Assembly: GCA_052400665.1 (NCBI GenBank)
Contig: JBQTGK010000001.1
DNA length: 64,000 bases
Reading direction: 5' to 3' (one strand)
Source: JBQTGK01 sp052400665
GTDB lineage: Bacteria; Bacteroidota; Bacteroidia; Bacteroidales; Marinifilaceae
Each line of letters begins with the position of its first letter. The stretch's first letter is position 1. Positions 44,078-53,425 of the stretch are shown piece by piece. The notes under the pieces were generated by a model that saw only the letters and a list, made by a program, of their open reading frames with translations, did no database searches and was not told the DNA's origin. The translations under genes were made by a program, and so were the position numbers.

Positions 44078-44085
44078 TACATTTG
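44078..44085 (+). promoter_or_regulatory. -7 box that decides the yqaA-like start
   Basis: TACATTTG ends five bases before the ATG at 44,090, so transcription should begin at or next to that ATG. The upstream in-frame TTG at 44,069 would not be in the transcript. Confidence 0.5.
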
Positions 44086-44089
44086 CAGA

Positions 44090-44533
44090 ATGGCAGAATG
44101 GATAGAATATGGATACTGGGGTTTATTTATGGCCTGCTTTTTAGCTGCCACCATTTTGCCTTTTAGCTCGGAGGCCATTGTAAGCCTTTGTGTTTATTCT
44201 GGTTTTGATATTGGCTTAACCATTGGAATTGCCACTTTTGGAAACTGGCTGGGTGGACTTAGCAGTTATTATTTAGGATATCTGGGCAAGTGGGAATGGA
44301 TAGAAAAATTGCTTCGTGTAAAAAAAGAAAAAGCCGAAAAATCGAGAATTTATCTGCAAAACAAAGGAAATGCAATTGCCTTTTTTGCTTTTTTACCATT
44401 TATTGGCGACTTAATTCCCTTAGGTTTGGGCTTATTAAAAACCAATCCGTATTGGATGGCTTTGTTTATGGCAGCAGGAAAATTATGCCGGTACCTTGTT
44501 TGGACATGGCTTACCGTGCAAGCATTGGCATAA
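44090..44533 (+). CDS. YqaA/DedA-type membrane protein
   Basis: The 147-residue inner-membrane protein from ATG 44,090 (MAEWIEYGYWGLFMACF) has about four hydrophobic segments and the SNARE-associated/DedA-like patterns FLAATILPFSSEAIV and FGNWLGGLSSYYLGYLGK, then FLPFIGDLIPLGLGLL. YqaA-type proteins are short DedA relatives, probably transporters linked to lipid or proton handling. The promoter box implies a nearly leaderless mRNA. The neighbouring trpS has its own promoter. Confidence 0.88.
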   Translation: MAEWIEYGYWGLFMACFLAATILPFSSEAIVSLCVYSGFDIGLTIGIATFGNWLGGLSSYYLGYLGKWEWIEKLLRVKKEKAEKSRIYLQNKGNAIAFFAFLPFIGDLIPLGLGLLKTNPYWMALFMAAGKLCRYLVWTWLTVQALA

Positions 44534-44653
44534 AACCTCGAATCGACAAGCTCCAAATCCCAAATTCACAAAATAAGGAAATTACAAACACACAAAACTT
44601 TACAATCAGCAACAGAAATGTGCCTTGCTATTTTATTTATCCGATAGGTTTCA

Positions 44654-44661
44654 TAATTTTG
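44654..44661 (+). promoter_or_regulatory. -7 box for trpS
   Basis: TAATTTTG matches TAnnTTTG, 46 bases before the trpS ATG at 44,708. Confidence 0.5.
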
Positions 44662-44707
44662 CAAGATAATTTTTTTAAGTATAAACAGCTCAATATTTGA
44701 GCAAATA

Positions 44708-45709
44708 ATGAATCAGATCATGGATACAGTAGTTAGTGGAATTCGATCTACAGGTAATTTACACCTGGGAAACTATTTCGGAGCAATAAAGAATTTTATT
44801 CAAATGCAGAACGATAACAATTGCTTTTTCTTTATTGCTGATTGGCACTCCTTGACTACACATCCGAACCCTGCAGATCTTCACTTAAATGTAAAACAAG
44901 TTTTAGCCGAATATCTTGCTTGTGGAATTGATCCTGAAAAAGCATCTATTTATGTACAAAGTGATGTGCCAGAGATTCCTGAATTGTATTTGCTAATGAA
45001 TATGAATGCTTATTTGGGAGAATTGGAACGCACCACTTCTTTTAAAGATAAAGCACGTAAGAATCCTGAAAATGTAAACGCAGGATTATTAACTTATCCG
45101 GTTTTAATGGCTGTTGATATTTTAATTCATAAAGCACAGTATGTACCTGTAGGGAAAGATCAGGAGCAAAATTTAGAAATGGCTCGTAAATTTGCTAAAA
45201 GATTTAACAATTCTTACGGAGCAGAAACTTTCCCAATTCCTAAGCCTTATTCATTTACAGGAGAATCTGTAAAAATTCCAGGATTAGATGGATCTGGAAA
45301 AATGGGAAAATCGGAAGGAAATGCAATTGGTTTGGTCGAAGATCCAAAAGATATTCGTAAAAAAGTAATGAAAGCAGTTTCGGATAGTGGCCCAACAGAA
45401 ATGAATCAGGAAAAACCTGAAGCCATTCAAAATCTGTTTTCTTTAATGGATGTTGTTTCAGAGAAAGATACTTACGACTTTTTCAACGATAAATACAACA
45501 ATTGCGAAATTCGTTACGGAGATATGAAAAAGCAATTGGCCGAAGATATCATTAATTTTACCACTCCAATTAGAGAGCGATTTTTAGACATCTCACAAAA
45601 TGATGCTTATTTAAGAAAAGTAACACAGGAAGGAGCTGAAAAAGCTCGTGAAAGTGCTGTGAAAACACTAGAAGAAGTTCGCAAATTATTCGGATTTAGA
45701 AAGTTCTAA
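44708..45709 (+). CDS. trpS: Tryptophanyl-tRNA synthetase
   Basis: This class I synthetase charges tRNA-Trp. It has 333 residues, typical length. The HIGH-type motif is GNLHLGN near residues 17-23, and the KMSKS-type motif is GKMGKSEGN near 197-205. ADWHSLTTH, ERTTSFKDKA and YPVLMAVDILIH are the usual Trp and ATP pocket stretches. ATG 44,720 (MDTVVSGIRSTG) is an alternative start that fits other family N-termini equally well. It stands alone with its own terminator. Confidence 0.97.
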   Translation: MNQIMDTVVSGIRSTGNLHLGNYFGAIKNFIQMQNDNNCFFFIADWHSLTTHPNPADLHLNVKQVLAEYLACGIDPEKASIYVQSDVPEIPELYLLMNMNAYLGELERTTSFKDKARKNPENVNAGLLTYPVLMAVDILIHKAQYVPVGKDQEQNLEMARKFAKRFNNSYGAETFPIPKPYSFTGESVKIPGLDGSGKMGKSEGNAIGLVEDPKDIRKKVMKAVSDSGPTEMNQEKPEAIQNLFSLMDVVSEKDTYDFFNDKYNNCEIRYGDMKKQLAEDIINFTTPIRERFLDISQNDAYLRKVTQEGAEKARESAVKTLEEVRKLFGFRKF

Positions 45710-45728
45710 AAAACGAATCATATCATTT

Positions 45729-45762
45729 CAAAATGCCATCTCAATAGAGATGGCATTTTTTA
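45729..45762 (+). terminator. Terminator of trpS
   Basis: AAATGCCATCTC (45,731-45,742) pairs with GAGATGGCATTT (45,747-45,758), a perfect 12-pair stem, followed by a T-run. A-rich sequence on the left makes it usable by the convergent kinase gene also. Confidence 0.9.
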
Positions 45763-45772
45763 TAGTTTAATT

Positions 45773-48559
45773 TTACTTTTTATAAATCAAACGATTAACT
45801 GCACTGTATAAATGATCAGCACTAACAGGTTTGGATATAAAATCATTGCAACCCGCCTGTAAGGTTTTTTCACGATCGCCTGCAAGTGCAAAAGCTGTTT
45901 GTGCTATTATTGGAACCGTTTTATTATTCTCTCTAATTTGTTTGGTAGCCTCGTAACCATTTAATTTTGGCATTTTCATATCCATTAAAATCAAGTCTAT
46001 ATCAGAATGTTTAGAAGCCAATTCAACAGCCATTTCTCCATTTTCGGCTATTAAAATTTCACTACTTATCCGTTTTAACAGAATAGATAAATACTCTCTG
46101 GCATACTCATCGTCTTCGGCAATAAGAACTTTTAGTTTTTTACCATCTGCCTCACAAATAAGTGTTGAACTATCTACATCTATTTTTTTCGATTTGCTTC
46201 TTTTTACCGGAATTGTAAATATAAATTCCGATCCTTTACCTAGTTCCGATTTAAGAATAATTTCTCCTCCCAGCATCTCAACATAAGCTTTACTTATGGC
46301 GAGACCTAAACCCGAACCTTCAATAGTATCTTCATTATTAAGATCGGCTTGTCTAAATCTCTCAAAAATTATACTCTGCATATTGGCAGCGATTCCAATA
46401 CCCGTATCTTTCACAAAAAATTCCAGGTAATTTCCCTTATCTCGATAACCAAAATCAATACTTCCTGTCACAGTATATTTAATTGCATTTTTTATTAGAT
46501 TACTCAAAATCGAATCTAACATTAACTGATCGGTTAAAATAACAGATTGTTCTGCAGGCAGTGCTTTACTAGAATTAAAAGATAACTCTTTCTCTTTAGC
46601 TTCAGGTTCAAAAAAATCATAATAATGATCGATAACAGCATTAATATTAACCTGTATATTTGATGGTTGAACCTGATTTGTTTCAATTTTGGAAACCTCA
46701 ATAATATCATTTATTGTAGATAGCATTCTATCGCCACTTTTAAGAATAATATCTATGTATTTTTGTTGTTTCTCACCACTCAATTTTGGTGATTTTAATA
46801 AATCTGCAAAACCCAGAATTCCATTCATTGGAGTTCTAATTTCATGACTCATATTTGCCAGAAAAGCAGATTTCAACTTTTCACTCTCCTCTGCTCTTTC
46901 CTTGGCAATAATTAATTCCTGTTCAATTTTTTTCTGAGCAGAGATATCTACCATTATGGTTAAAAACTCATTGCCAAGAGCAATTCCCGATACTAATGTT
47001 TGTTTAACACTTCCATCTTTGCAATAAATATTGTAAACTTGAGGTGTAGTACTTGCTTTTTCTTCTTCGCTAAAACCTGTAACTTTTTCCCATTTTTTAA
47101 TTACGAACTCACGATAATCGGGATTTGGAAATGCCAGCTTCCACCATTTATCCAAAGTAGAAATTTCTTCGTCAGAATATCCAAACATTTTGAAGAAACT
47201 ATTATTTAAATAACTAATCTCTCCTGTTAAAGTATTTACCAAACTAAGAGGAAACGGAGCTTGCTGAATAAAGTACCTCAGCTTTGCTTCGCTTGCTTTT
47301 AATTCTTCCTCTGCCTTAAGCTTAGCAGTAATGTCCTGAATTACACAATAAGTTTGTTTAAAACTACCATCGGGATGACAACCGGTACCGCCTTCTAGAG
47401 CAATAGGAATATAAGTACCATTTTTGTGTCTTAGTTTAAAATGAACATCTCGCACAAAACCTCTGGATTTGAACTTCGAAAAATTATTTACGAAACGATC
47501 CAAATAATCTGGATGAAGTAAATCGGCATAATTTTTACCAATTACCTCTTCTTTTTCGTAACCCAATAAATTAAGCCAGGTTTGATTTACATCTACAAAA
47601 TTCCCATTTTTATCTAAAGAATGATAGCCCAAAGGAGCATTATCGTATAGTATTTTATATTTTTCCTCGCTTTGTTGTACCGTATAATTATTAAACATAC
47701 GAACAATAGCATAGGATAACCTACGACTAATTTCCAGGAATAACTTTTGCTCTAATTCGCTCCACTTTCGGTCGTAAGAACATTGATGTATTCCCAGTAA
47801 ATATGGATTAGCTCCAATTTTATGCATTGGAACAATTAGTTCGGAATGTGCTGTACTGCTATCAGCTTCCTTAAAAGTTGAAGATAAATATACATCAGAC
47901 GTAATTGTTCTTATTTGCTCATAAATCTTTTCACTGTATGCTAAATCGTTTCGATCATTTTTATTGGTAAAAAATTTCTTGTAAGGATCTTTAACTATCT
48001 CAAAAGAATTAATCACATAATGATCTTCTAATTCTGGTGCCGAAATAATAAAAGTACGATCTGTTTTAAACACTTCTTGTATTAAACTCAGCACCCCGGT
48101 TAACATTTGCTCAATATTTTCAGCTTGTTCTAAAATGGAGTGAATACTATCTAATGTATCAATATAGTCCGATAAATTCTTTTTGTCCTGCTCATATTCT
48201 GAAATGTCTCGGACAATTCCAAGAACTAAATATTGTCCATTATCAACAAGTAAGGATAAGCTAACCTCTGAAGGAAAAACACTTCCATCTTTTCTTTTAT
48301 TCGTAGATTTTAGTTTTACAAACTTACTTTTCTGTAGTTTTTTAAAATAAACATCTATTATTCCTGGTGTCTGAAATTCAGGAGCAATATCAAAAACCGA
48401 AAGATTTAACAATTCCTCTCTGGAATATTTCAAATAGTGACATGCAGAATTATTCACCTCAAAAATTTTACCTTTCTGGTCGAACAAAAACATTGTATCA
48501 CCCGAATTTAAAACTAATGCTTTGTATAAATTAGACATTGTTTGATCCTTGTCAGACAT
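45773..48559 (-). CDS. Hybrid histidine kinase with PAS/GAF sensors and receiver
   Basis: This 928-residue protein has no membrane helix, so it is a cytoplasmic sensor. Order: PAS about 8-120, GAF-like about 140-290, PAS about 300-415, PAS about 425-540, coiled linker, HisKA with NMSHEIRTPMNGILGF near 570, HATPase about 680-790 (NLIKNAIKYT, DTGIGI, GSGLGLAIS), and a C-terminal receiver about 812-925 with DLILMDMKMPKLNGYEA. Phosphate should pass from His to the receiver Asp and then to an unlinked partner, since no regulator is next to it. The signal is unknown; PAS domains could hold heme or flavin. Confidence 0.92.
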   Translation of the reverse strand: MSDKDQTMSNLYKALVLNSGDTMFLFDQKGKIFEVNNSACHYLKYSREELLNLSVFDIAPEFQTPGIIDVYFKKLQKSKFVKLKSTNKRKDGSVFPSEVSLSLLVDNGQYLVLGIVRDISEYEQDKKNLSDYIDTLDSIHSILEQAENIEQMLTGVLSLIQEVFKTDRTFIISAPELEDHYVINSFEIVKDPYKKFFTNKNDRNDLAYSEKIYEQIRTITSDVYLSSTFKEADSSTAHSELIVPMHKIGANPYLLGIHQCSYDRKWSELEQKLFLEISRRLSYAIVRMFNNYTVQQSEEKYKILYDNAPLGYHSLDKNGNFVDVNQTWLNLLGYEKEEVIGKNYADLLHPDYLDRFVNNFSKFKSRGFVRDVHFKLRHKNGTYIPIALEGGTGCHPDGSFKQTYCVIQDITAKLKAEEELKASEAKLRYFIQQAPFPLSLVNTLTGEISYLNNSFFKMFGYSDEEISTLDKWWKLAFPNPDYREFVIKKWEKVTGFSEEEKASTTPQVYNIYCKDGSVKQTLVSGIALGNEFLTIMVDISAQKKIEQELIIAKERAEESEKLKSAFLANMSHEIRTPMNGILGFADLLKSPKLSGEKQQKYIDIILKSGDRMLSTINDIIEVSKIETNQVQPSNIQVNINAVIDHYYDFFEPEAKEKELSFNSSKALPAEQSVILTDQLMLDSILSNLIKNAIKYTVTGSIDFGYRDKGNYLEFFVKDTGIGIAANMQSIIFERFRQADLNNEDTIEGSGLGLAISKAYVEMLGGEIILKSELGKGSEFIFTIPVKRSKSKKIDVDSSTLICEADGKKLKVLIAEDDEYAREYLSILLKRISSEILIAENGEMAVELASKHSDIDLILMDMKMPKLNGYEATKQIRENNKTVPIIAQTAFALAGDREKTLQAGCNDFISKPVSADHLYSAVNRLIYKK

Positions 48560-48706
48560 AAATAACAGTTTATATTAAAGCTAATTGTTTTAAATATAAT
48601 AAATAGTATATAAATAAGACTACTCTAAGTGTATTTATTCGCAAAAAATCACAGCGTAGATATTCCCAATTCTGTTCGTATTTCTCTAAATTCTTATAAA
48701 AAAGGA

Positions 48707-48714
48707 TATCTTTG
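48707..48714 (+). promoter_or_regulatory. -7 box for hemN
   Basis: TATCTTTG matches TAnnTTTG, 27 bases before the hemN ATG. Confidence 0.55.
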
Positions 48715-48740
48715 TATGAATTACCGATAAAGCATTTTTT

Positions 48741-50105
48741 ATGGATAGAGAACTCTTAATCAATAAATATAACGTACCAGTACCTCGATATACAAGTTAT
48801 CCTACTGTACCTTTTTGGGGAGATAAAAAGCCCGAAGTTTCGGAATGGCTAAAAGTGGTAAAACGTAGTTTCGATGAATCGAATGCCAGCAAAGGAATTA
48901 GTATTTATGTTCATTTACCTTACTGCGAACGCTTGTGCACCTATTGTGCCTGCACCAAGGTAATTACTAAAAACCATAAGCTTGAGGATAGTTATATAGA
49001 TGCTATCTTACAAGAATGGAAAATCTATTTAAATACTTTTGGTGATCAACCAATTTTACGCGAATTGCATTTAGGAGGTGGAACTCCTACTTTCTTTAGT
49101 CCAGAAAATTTAAAAAAACTAATTATAGGATTAAAAGAAAATTCTAAACTGCATCCCGATTATGAATTCAGCTTTGAAGGACATCCTAACAATACCACCC
49201 GTGAACACCTGCAAGCATTATACGATGTGGGATTTAGACGAGTAAGTTATGGTGTTCAGGATTTCGATCCCGAGGTTCAGCACATTATTAACCGCAAACA
49301 AAGTTTCGAAGTTGTTAAAGAAGTAACCGAAGCTGCCCGGGAAATTGGTTACAAATCGGTGAATTTTGATTTGATATACGGATTACCCAAGCAAAAACTT
49401 AGCTCGGTTAAAGATACTTTCGAGAAAGTTGCCCAGCTTAAACCCGATCGAATAGCATACTACTCTTACGCTCATGTACCCTGGAAAACCAAAGGTCAGC
49501 GTATGTTTACCGATGCCGATATTCCCGATAGTGCAGCCAAACGTGCTTTATACGATTTGGGAAAAGAAAAACTGGCCGAACTGAACTACAGCGATGTGGG
49601 AATGGATCTTTTCTCTTTGCCACATGATGAATTGTATGTAGCGCGTGAAGAAAAACGCCTGCATCGTAATTTTATGGGGTACAACACTTCCCATACTGAA
49701 CTTTTAATTGGTTTAGGTGCCTCATCTATTTCGGATGCAAAATATGCCTATGCACAAAATACCAAAGCCATTAAAGAGTACGAAAACGCTGCTGATAAAG
49801 GCGAATTAGATTTGGTAAAAGGCTATTTTCTGAGCGACGAAGATGTAAGCATAAAACGTGCAATTCTTGATATTACCTGCCGCCGTGAACTATTCTTTAC
49901 CGAGAATCTAAAAGAATATCTTCCAAAAGGAATTATGAACGAGCTGGAAGTAATGAAAAAAGAAGGTATTATTGAACTTAGCGAAGAAAAACTCGAGGTT
50001 ACCGATTTGGGCATGATTTTCCTGAGAAACATTGCCAAACCATTCGATAACAAATTGCGCTACTCACAAAAAGGTAGCGATAAGATGTTTTCGAAAGCGA
50101 TATAA
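48741..50105 (+). CDS. hemN: Oxygen-independent coproporphyrinogen III oxidase
   Basis: This radical SAM enzyme decarboxylates coproporphyrinogen III to protoporphyrinogen IX in anaerobic heme synthesis. It has 454 residues, typical of true HemN. The cluster motif is CERLCTYCAC at about residues 57-66, followed by the SAM motif LHLGGGTPTFF. The C-terminal HemN domain (VGMDLFSLPHDELYVA, HRNFMGYNT) is present, which separates it from HemW-like proteins. Its last 31 codons are duplicated about 3.3 kb downstream, where a 96-bp copy bounds an islet, so the 3' end looks like an integration or recombination site. Confidence 0.96.
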   Translation: MDRELLINKYNVPVPRYTSYPTVPFWGDKKPEVSEWLKVVKRSFDESNASKGISIYVHLPYCERLCTYCACTKVITKNHKLEDSYIDAILQEWKIYLNTFGDQPILRELHLGGGTPTFFSPENLKKLIIGLKENSKLHPDYEFSFEGHPNNTTREHLQALYDVGFRRVSYGVQDFDPEVQHIINRKQSFEVVKEVTEAAREIGYKSVNFDLIYGLPKQKLSSVKDTFEKVAQLKPDRIAYYSYAHVPWKTKGQRMFTDADIPDSAAKRALYDLGKEKLAELNYSDVGMDLFSLPHDELYVAREEKRLHRNFMGYNTSHTELLIGLGASSISDAKYAYAQNTKAIKEYENAADKGELDLVKGYFLSDEDVSIKRAILDITCRRELFFTENLKEYLPKGIMNELEVMKKEGIIELSEEKLEVTDLGMIFLRNIAKPFDNKLRYSQKGSDKMFSKAI

Positions 50106-50107
50106 AA
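50012..50107 (+). repeat. hemN 3' end, left copy of a 96-bp direct repeat
   Basis: This segment, inside and just past hemN, is repeated at 53,330-53,425 with two mismatches (94 of 96 identical). One mismatch is silent (GAT/GAC) and one changes Ser to Gly. Homology stops sharply after AAAA beyond the stop codon. Confidence 0.9.
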
Positions 50108-50111
50108 TAGG

Positions 50112-50146
50112 AAAGGCTGTCGGTTTGACAGCCTTAATTATTTTTT
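50112..50146 (+). terminator. Terminator after hemN
   Basis: AAGGCTGTC (50,113-50,121) pairs with GACAGCCTT (50,127-50,135), followed by AATTATTTTTT. It lies outside the duplicated segment and also close to the stop of the convergent secreted-protein gene. Confidence 0.8.
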
Positions 50147-50699
50147 AAGAAATACCTATTAAAATTTCTCCATAATATTCATAAGCACTATTTTCTAAAA
50201 CTTTAAATATCTTTATAGATTCATCACCACATTCTAAGCCACACCAAGTTCTTATATAAATTAAAACAAACGTATCATTTTTAAAGAAAATTGGTGGTGA
50301 TACTTTGTACAATGGCTTGTTACTTTTATTTCCAATCTTTTTTGTAGTTAGTTTAACATCTACCTTTCGAAGAAAAGACTTTTTCCACTTTGTTGGATAA
50401 TTTGAGAAATTAACTTTTATTTTTAATTCCTTTATATCCTGTGCGGAAAAGTCATTTTGTGAACTAACTTTTTCCATTCCATTGTAGATTGAAAATTGAA
50501 AATTACTTAATGTCAGATATTTTGTTATTAATCCTCTATCTAACATTACTTCTCGGTTCAGCTTATGAGTGCTTTGTTTTGCCACTTCACCGATTATTTC
50601 ATAAGCCTTATTAAGCTGAGCTTCAACTTTCAAATCGCAATATGTAAGTACAATTAAAACAAATAATCCTATCCTCATTTTCTGTATTATTTTATACAT
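50145..50699 (-). CDS. Small secreted protein, partner of orphan module
   Basis: The 184-residue frame starts at ATG 50,699, or at ATG 50,678 (MRIGLFVLIVLTYC) for a better signal peptide ending KVEA. The mature part has no recognised domain; it contains ELKIKVNFSNYPTKWKKSF and a Cys pair in TWCGLECGDES. Its start overlaps by 13 bases the end of the HExxH orphan module, so the two are translationally coupled. By position it could be an inhibitor or immunity protein for that module. This is inference from layout only. Confidence 0.6.
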   Translation of the reverse strand: MYKIIQKMRIGLFVLIVLTYCDLKVEAQLNKAYEIIGEVAKQSTHKLNREVMLDRGLITKYLTLSNFQFSIYNGMEKVSSQNDFSAQDIKELKIKVNFSNYPTKWKKSFLRKVDVKLTTKKIGNKSNKPLYKVSPPIFFKNDTFVLIYIRTWCGLECGDESIKIFKVLENSAYEYYGEILIGIS

Positions 50700-51178
50700 G
50701 TTGCTCCTTTCGCATTACTATTATTTTCTTGTTCACAAAATAAAATTCTTTCTATTTCACTTTTGCTTAATTCTCCATTTTTTACTTTTTGTTTAAATAT
50801 ATCTGTATTTAATAAGCCGCCCCATGCTAATTTAGAACAGTAATCACGAGTGATATTTTTGTTATTATTATAAGACCAATCATAAAGACAATTTCCAATT
50901 AAATTAACTATCCCAGCCATATATTCGTGTTGTATTGTGTTGTTACTTCTATCATTTAAAGGTCGGTTATTAAATATTGTATTTAGAGCAATCCATTCTT
51001 TAGAATTTTGTTTTTCAGAAGAACTCATACCATAAGTTATATAAAGTAAATGGGCATGTATGGTTTCATGTATCATAGTTCTTGCAACAGATAAATCAGT
51101 AGCTTTTCCTATATAATTATTGTCTATTGTGATTTCATATGAATTTTTACTGTTGCTTTTAAGAAATAATTCAGGCAA
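50687..51178 (-). pseudogene. Headless HExxH module (orphan cassette)
   Basis: The open frame of 163 codons has no ATG; it enters from TTG at 51,178 with LPELFLKSN. It contains TMIHETIHAHLLYITYG, then QHEYMAGIVNLIGN and KLAWGGLLNTDIFK. The same three blocks in the same order occur in the C-terminal part of the larger lipoprotein upstream (TILHECFHAYIYGKLYG, QHNYTADKYRTYMKEG, SLTWGGLKKTDAWK). HExxH followed by a later His suggests a zinc peptidase fold of SprT-like type common in Bacteroidota secreted proteins. It lacks the signal and N-terminal domain of its paralogue, as expected of a displaced orphan C-terminal cassette. Confidence 0.65.
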
Positions 51179-51217
51179 GGTTTTTACTCTCTTACCTGAA
51201 TTAAAATATTGAACACT

Positions 51218-51709
51218 TTATTCAATATCAATATCACTATGTCTTACATGAACTTGATGCAATAAAACAGAATCTCCCTTAATACAATCCAGTTCATTTT
51301 TAAAAAGTATGTAATAATAAGTATCATATCCATTTTTATATAGTGCGTTATGTATCACATCAAAATTCTCCTGTTTTGCTACCCATTTCATATCAATTAA
51401 TTGATAATTTTTAAGTTGCTTTTTATCTATTCTCCATTTTGTTTTTTCAACACTGATATTCATATTGTATTGATTTGGAATTAACTCAATAAAAGAGAAA
51501 GAAGCATTTAAATCAGCTGTGTAATATTTACATTGAATTAGGATATGAAACCTATCACTATTTTTATGTGGAGTATGATATTCATACCCTTCCATAGTTT
51601 TATCAATTAAAAAAAAGACTGTATCGCTTTGTGTATTTTGTGCATAAACATTTACTTCATAAATAGTAAATAATATGCAGACTAAAATTTTATAATATAT
51701 TGTATTCAT
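51218..51709 (-). CDS. Small secreted protein, partner of HExxH lipoprotein
   Basis: The 163-residue protein has a signal peptide (MNTIYYKILVCILFTIYEVN, cut near YAQ). The mature part is beta-rich with no recognised domain and ends HVRHSDIDIE. Its ATG overlaps the stop codon of the HExxH lipoprotein (TAATG), a clear sign of translational coupling. It is not similar to the other small secreted protein at 50,145, as is usual for immunity proteins matched to different toxins. Role inferred from position. Confidence 0.65.
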   Translation of the reverse strand: MNTIYYKILVCILFTIYEVNVYAQNTQSDTVFFLIDKTMEGYEYHTPHKNSDRFHILIQCKYYTADLNASFSFIELIPNQYNMNISVEKTKWRIDKKQLKNYQLIDMKWVAKQENFDVIHNALYKNGYDTYYYILFKNELDCIKGDSVLLHQVHVRHSDIDIE

Positions 51710-53105
51710 TATTCACAATTTTCTTTTGGTAAATACCTATAAATAAACTGTTTTTGATCTTTAAGCTTTTGTTCATTCCCTGGTGTTTTAATATATTCTT
51801 TCCAAGCATCAGTTTTTTTCAGTCCACCCCATGTTAAAGATTCATACATATAATCAACACCGTGCCAATTCGGATCATCAGAGAAAAAATCCATTAACCT
51901 GCTATATTTTGGATCAGCTTCAAAATAAGTCTTAAGCCCTTCTTTCATGTAAGTCCTATACTTATCAGCCGTATAATTGTGTTGAGATTCATTATCTTCA
52001 TCACTAATTTTATATTTTTTCTCGTATTCAGCAAAATCTTTTGCAAAATCAGGTTCTGGAGCTAATCCATTGTGAATATCCTCTCCGTAAAGTTTACCAT
52101 ATATGTAAGCATGAAAACATTCATGAAGAATTGTACGTGCTATTTCAAGTGAAGATTCATTTAACCTATCTTCACTAACATATACATACATTCTATCTGT
52201 ATTAGGATCAAAAATACATTTGCCATTTGGTACAGGATTGCCCCTGTAATCAGTATTACCTACATAAAAGGTTAAATTAATGGTACTTGTACTAAGATTA
52301 AAGCCCTCAAGTAATTTATTTAAAATAGAATTACTACCTCCTGCTTCTAGTTTTTCTTTTACACAATCTGCTTTCGTATCAGTCCAGCTGTCATCTTCCG
52401 TAACTGGTGGATTCGGGTTAGGATTCGGATTACCACCCCCCGGTATAAGGATCAAATCCTCCTGGTAAACCACCTCCTGTATCACCCAAAGGATCGATTC
52501 CTTGACTGCTAGGTCCTGTAAAATAATATGTACATTCTCTATGAGTATTAACCCATTCTCCATCAATAATAGCATCGGTATAATAGCAATGCCACATTCC
52601 TGCTTTTGTTCTGCTTTCTGAATCTTCGGAAAGCCTTATCTTAATATCTTTGGCTGTGATACAACCAAATATACGCTGTTCGTAGTAAGCAAACAAATGC
52701 GAAAGATCATATTCCGATTCAACAGAAGTTATAAAATCGGTATCGTTAAGTAATAGTTTTGATTCCATGTCCTCATTTTTATACGATAAAACAAGTATTC
52801 CTACCAAATCGTTACCATCATACACTATCGGAACATACAAATACTCCTTTTGCTCATACTCAAACGAATCGCCATAATCCCATTGGGGATATCCGTATAC
52901 CTTCACAAAATTGCTGGAAAATTGTGTAAGCGAATCGGAATATTGTAAATAATCAATAGCATATTCCTTAAAATTGTCGGCAGATTTAGTATGTGCGAAA
53001 AAATTGAGGTTTATTTTTTCGTCTGGTTTTAAATCTTCAGTTTCTTCATTACTACAAGACCAAAATAACAGTAAAGCTGCTAAAAAAAAATAATACTTTT
53101 CTCAT
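51709..53105 (-). pseudogene. HExxH lipoprotein broken by two frameshifts
   Basis: Restoring two single-base slips gives one protein of about 465 residues. ATG 53,105 starts MRKVLFFLAALLLFWSC, a lipoprotein signal, if the run of nine T is read as eight. The N-terminal domain runs to PLGDTGGGLPGGFDPYTG (about residue 225). Reading the run of six G at 52,436-52,441 as five continues GGGNPNPNPNPPVTEDDSW, a Pro/Asn linker, into the HExxH domain (TILHECFHAYIYG, QHNYTADKY, LTWGGLKKTDAWK). Without correction the pieces are 52,430-52,906 and 51,709-52,575. The slips may be sequencing errors, decay, or phase-variable tracts. Confidence 0.75.
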
Positions 53106-53329
53106 AATTTTTTGTGATTTAATTAATGTATTCCCCCCTTTATTCCACAAATCAGAAAAAAGTAACCCTATTATAGCCATGCTATAAAACACATAATCGG
53201 TAAAATAATACTCAAACTCCCTTTATGCTTAAGTTTTACTAATTATTGATTTTCAGATTTGAAAATTAAATGGAATCGAGCAAGAAGAAGTTTTATCCTC
53301 AATAAACTCGTAACAATTACCGGCCTTAC
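53106..53329. other. Islet right end, upstream of lipoprotein
   Basis: AT-rich, no supported gene. It presumably holds the promoter of the minus-strand islet genes. Contains a run of six C at about 53,136. Similarity to hemN begins only at 53,330, apart from a short TTACCG match at 53,317. Confidence 0.5.
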
Positions 53330-53425
53330 CATGATTTTCCTGAGAAACATTGCCAAACCATTCGACAACAAATTGCGCTACTCACAAAAAGGTGGCGATA
53401 AGATGTTTTCGAAAGCGATATAAAA
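53330..53425 (+). repeat. hemN 3' end, right copy of a 96-bp direct repeat
   Basis: Encodes the last 30 residues of HemN (MIFLRNIAKPFDNKLRYSQK then GGDKMFSKAI) and its stop codon with no gene in front. It differs at two bases from 50,012-50,107. It marks the right boundary of the islet. Confidence 0.9.

Larger units (their letters stand above)
43682..44089. other. Divergent intergenic region, rbfA/yqaA-like gene
   Basis: The region contains the rbfA promoter, simple repeats of AATGAGT words (43,740-43,775) and several AATTCACGA/GCGAATTCA words (43,826, 43,958, 44,044). No gene is supported. Confidence 0.5.
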
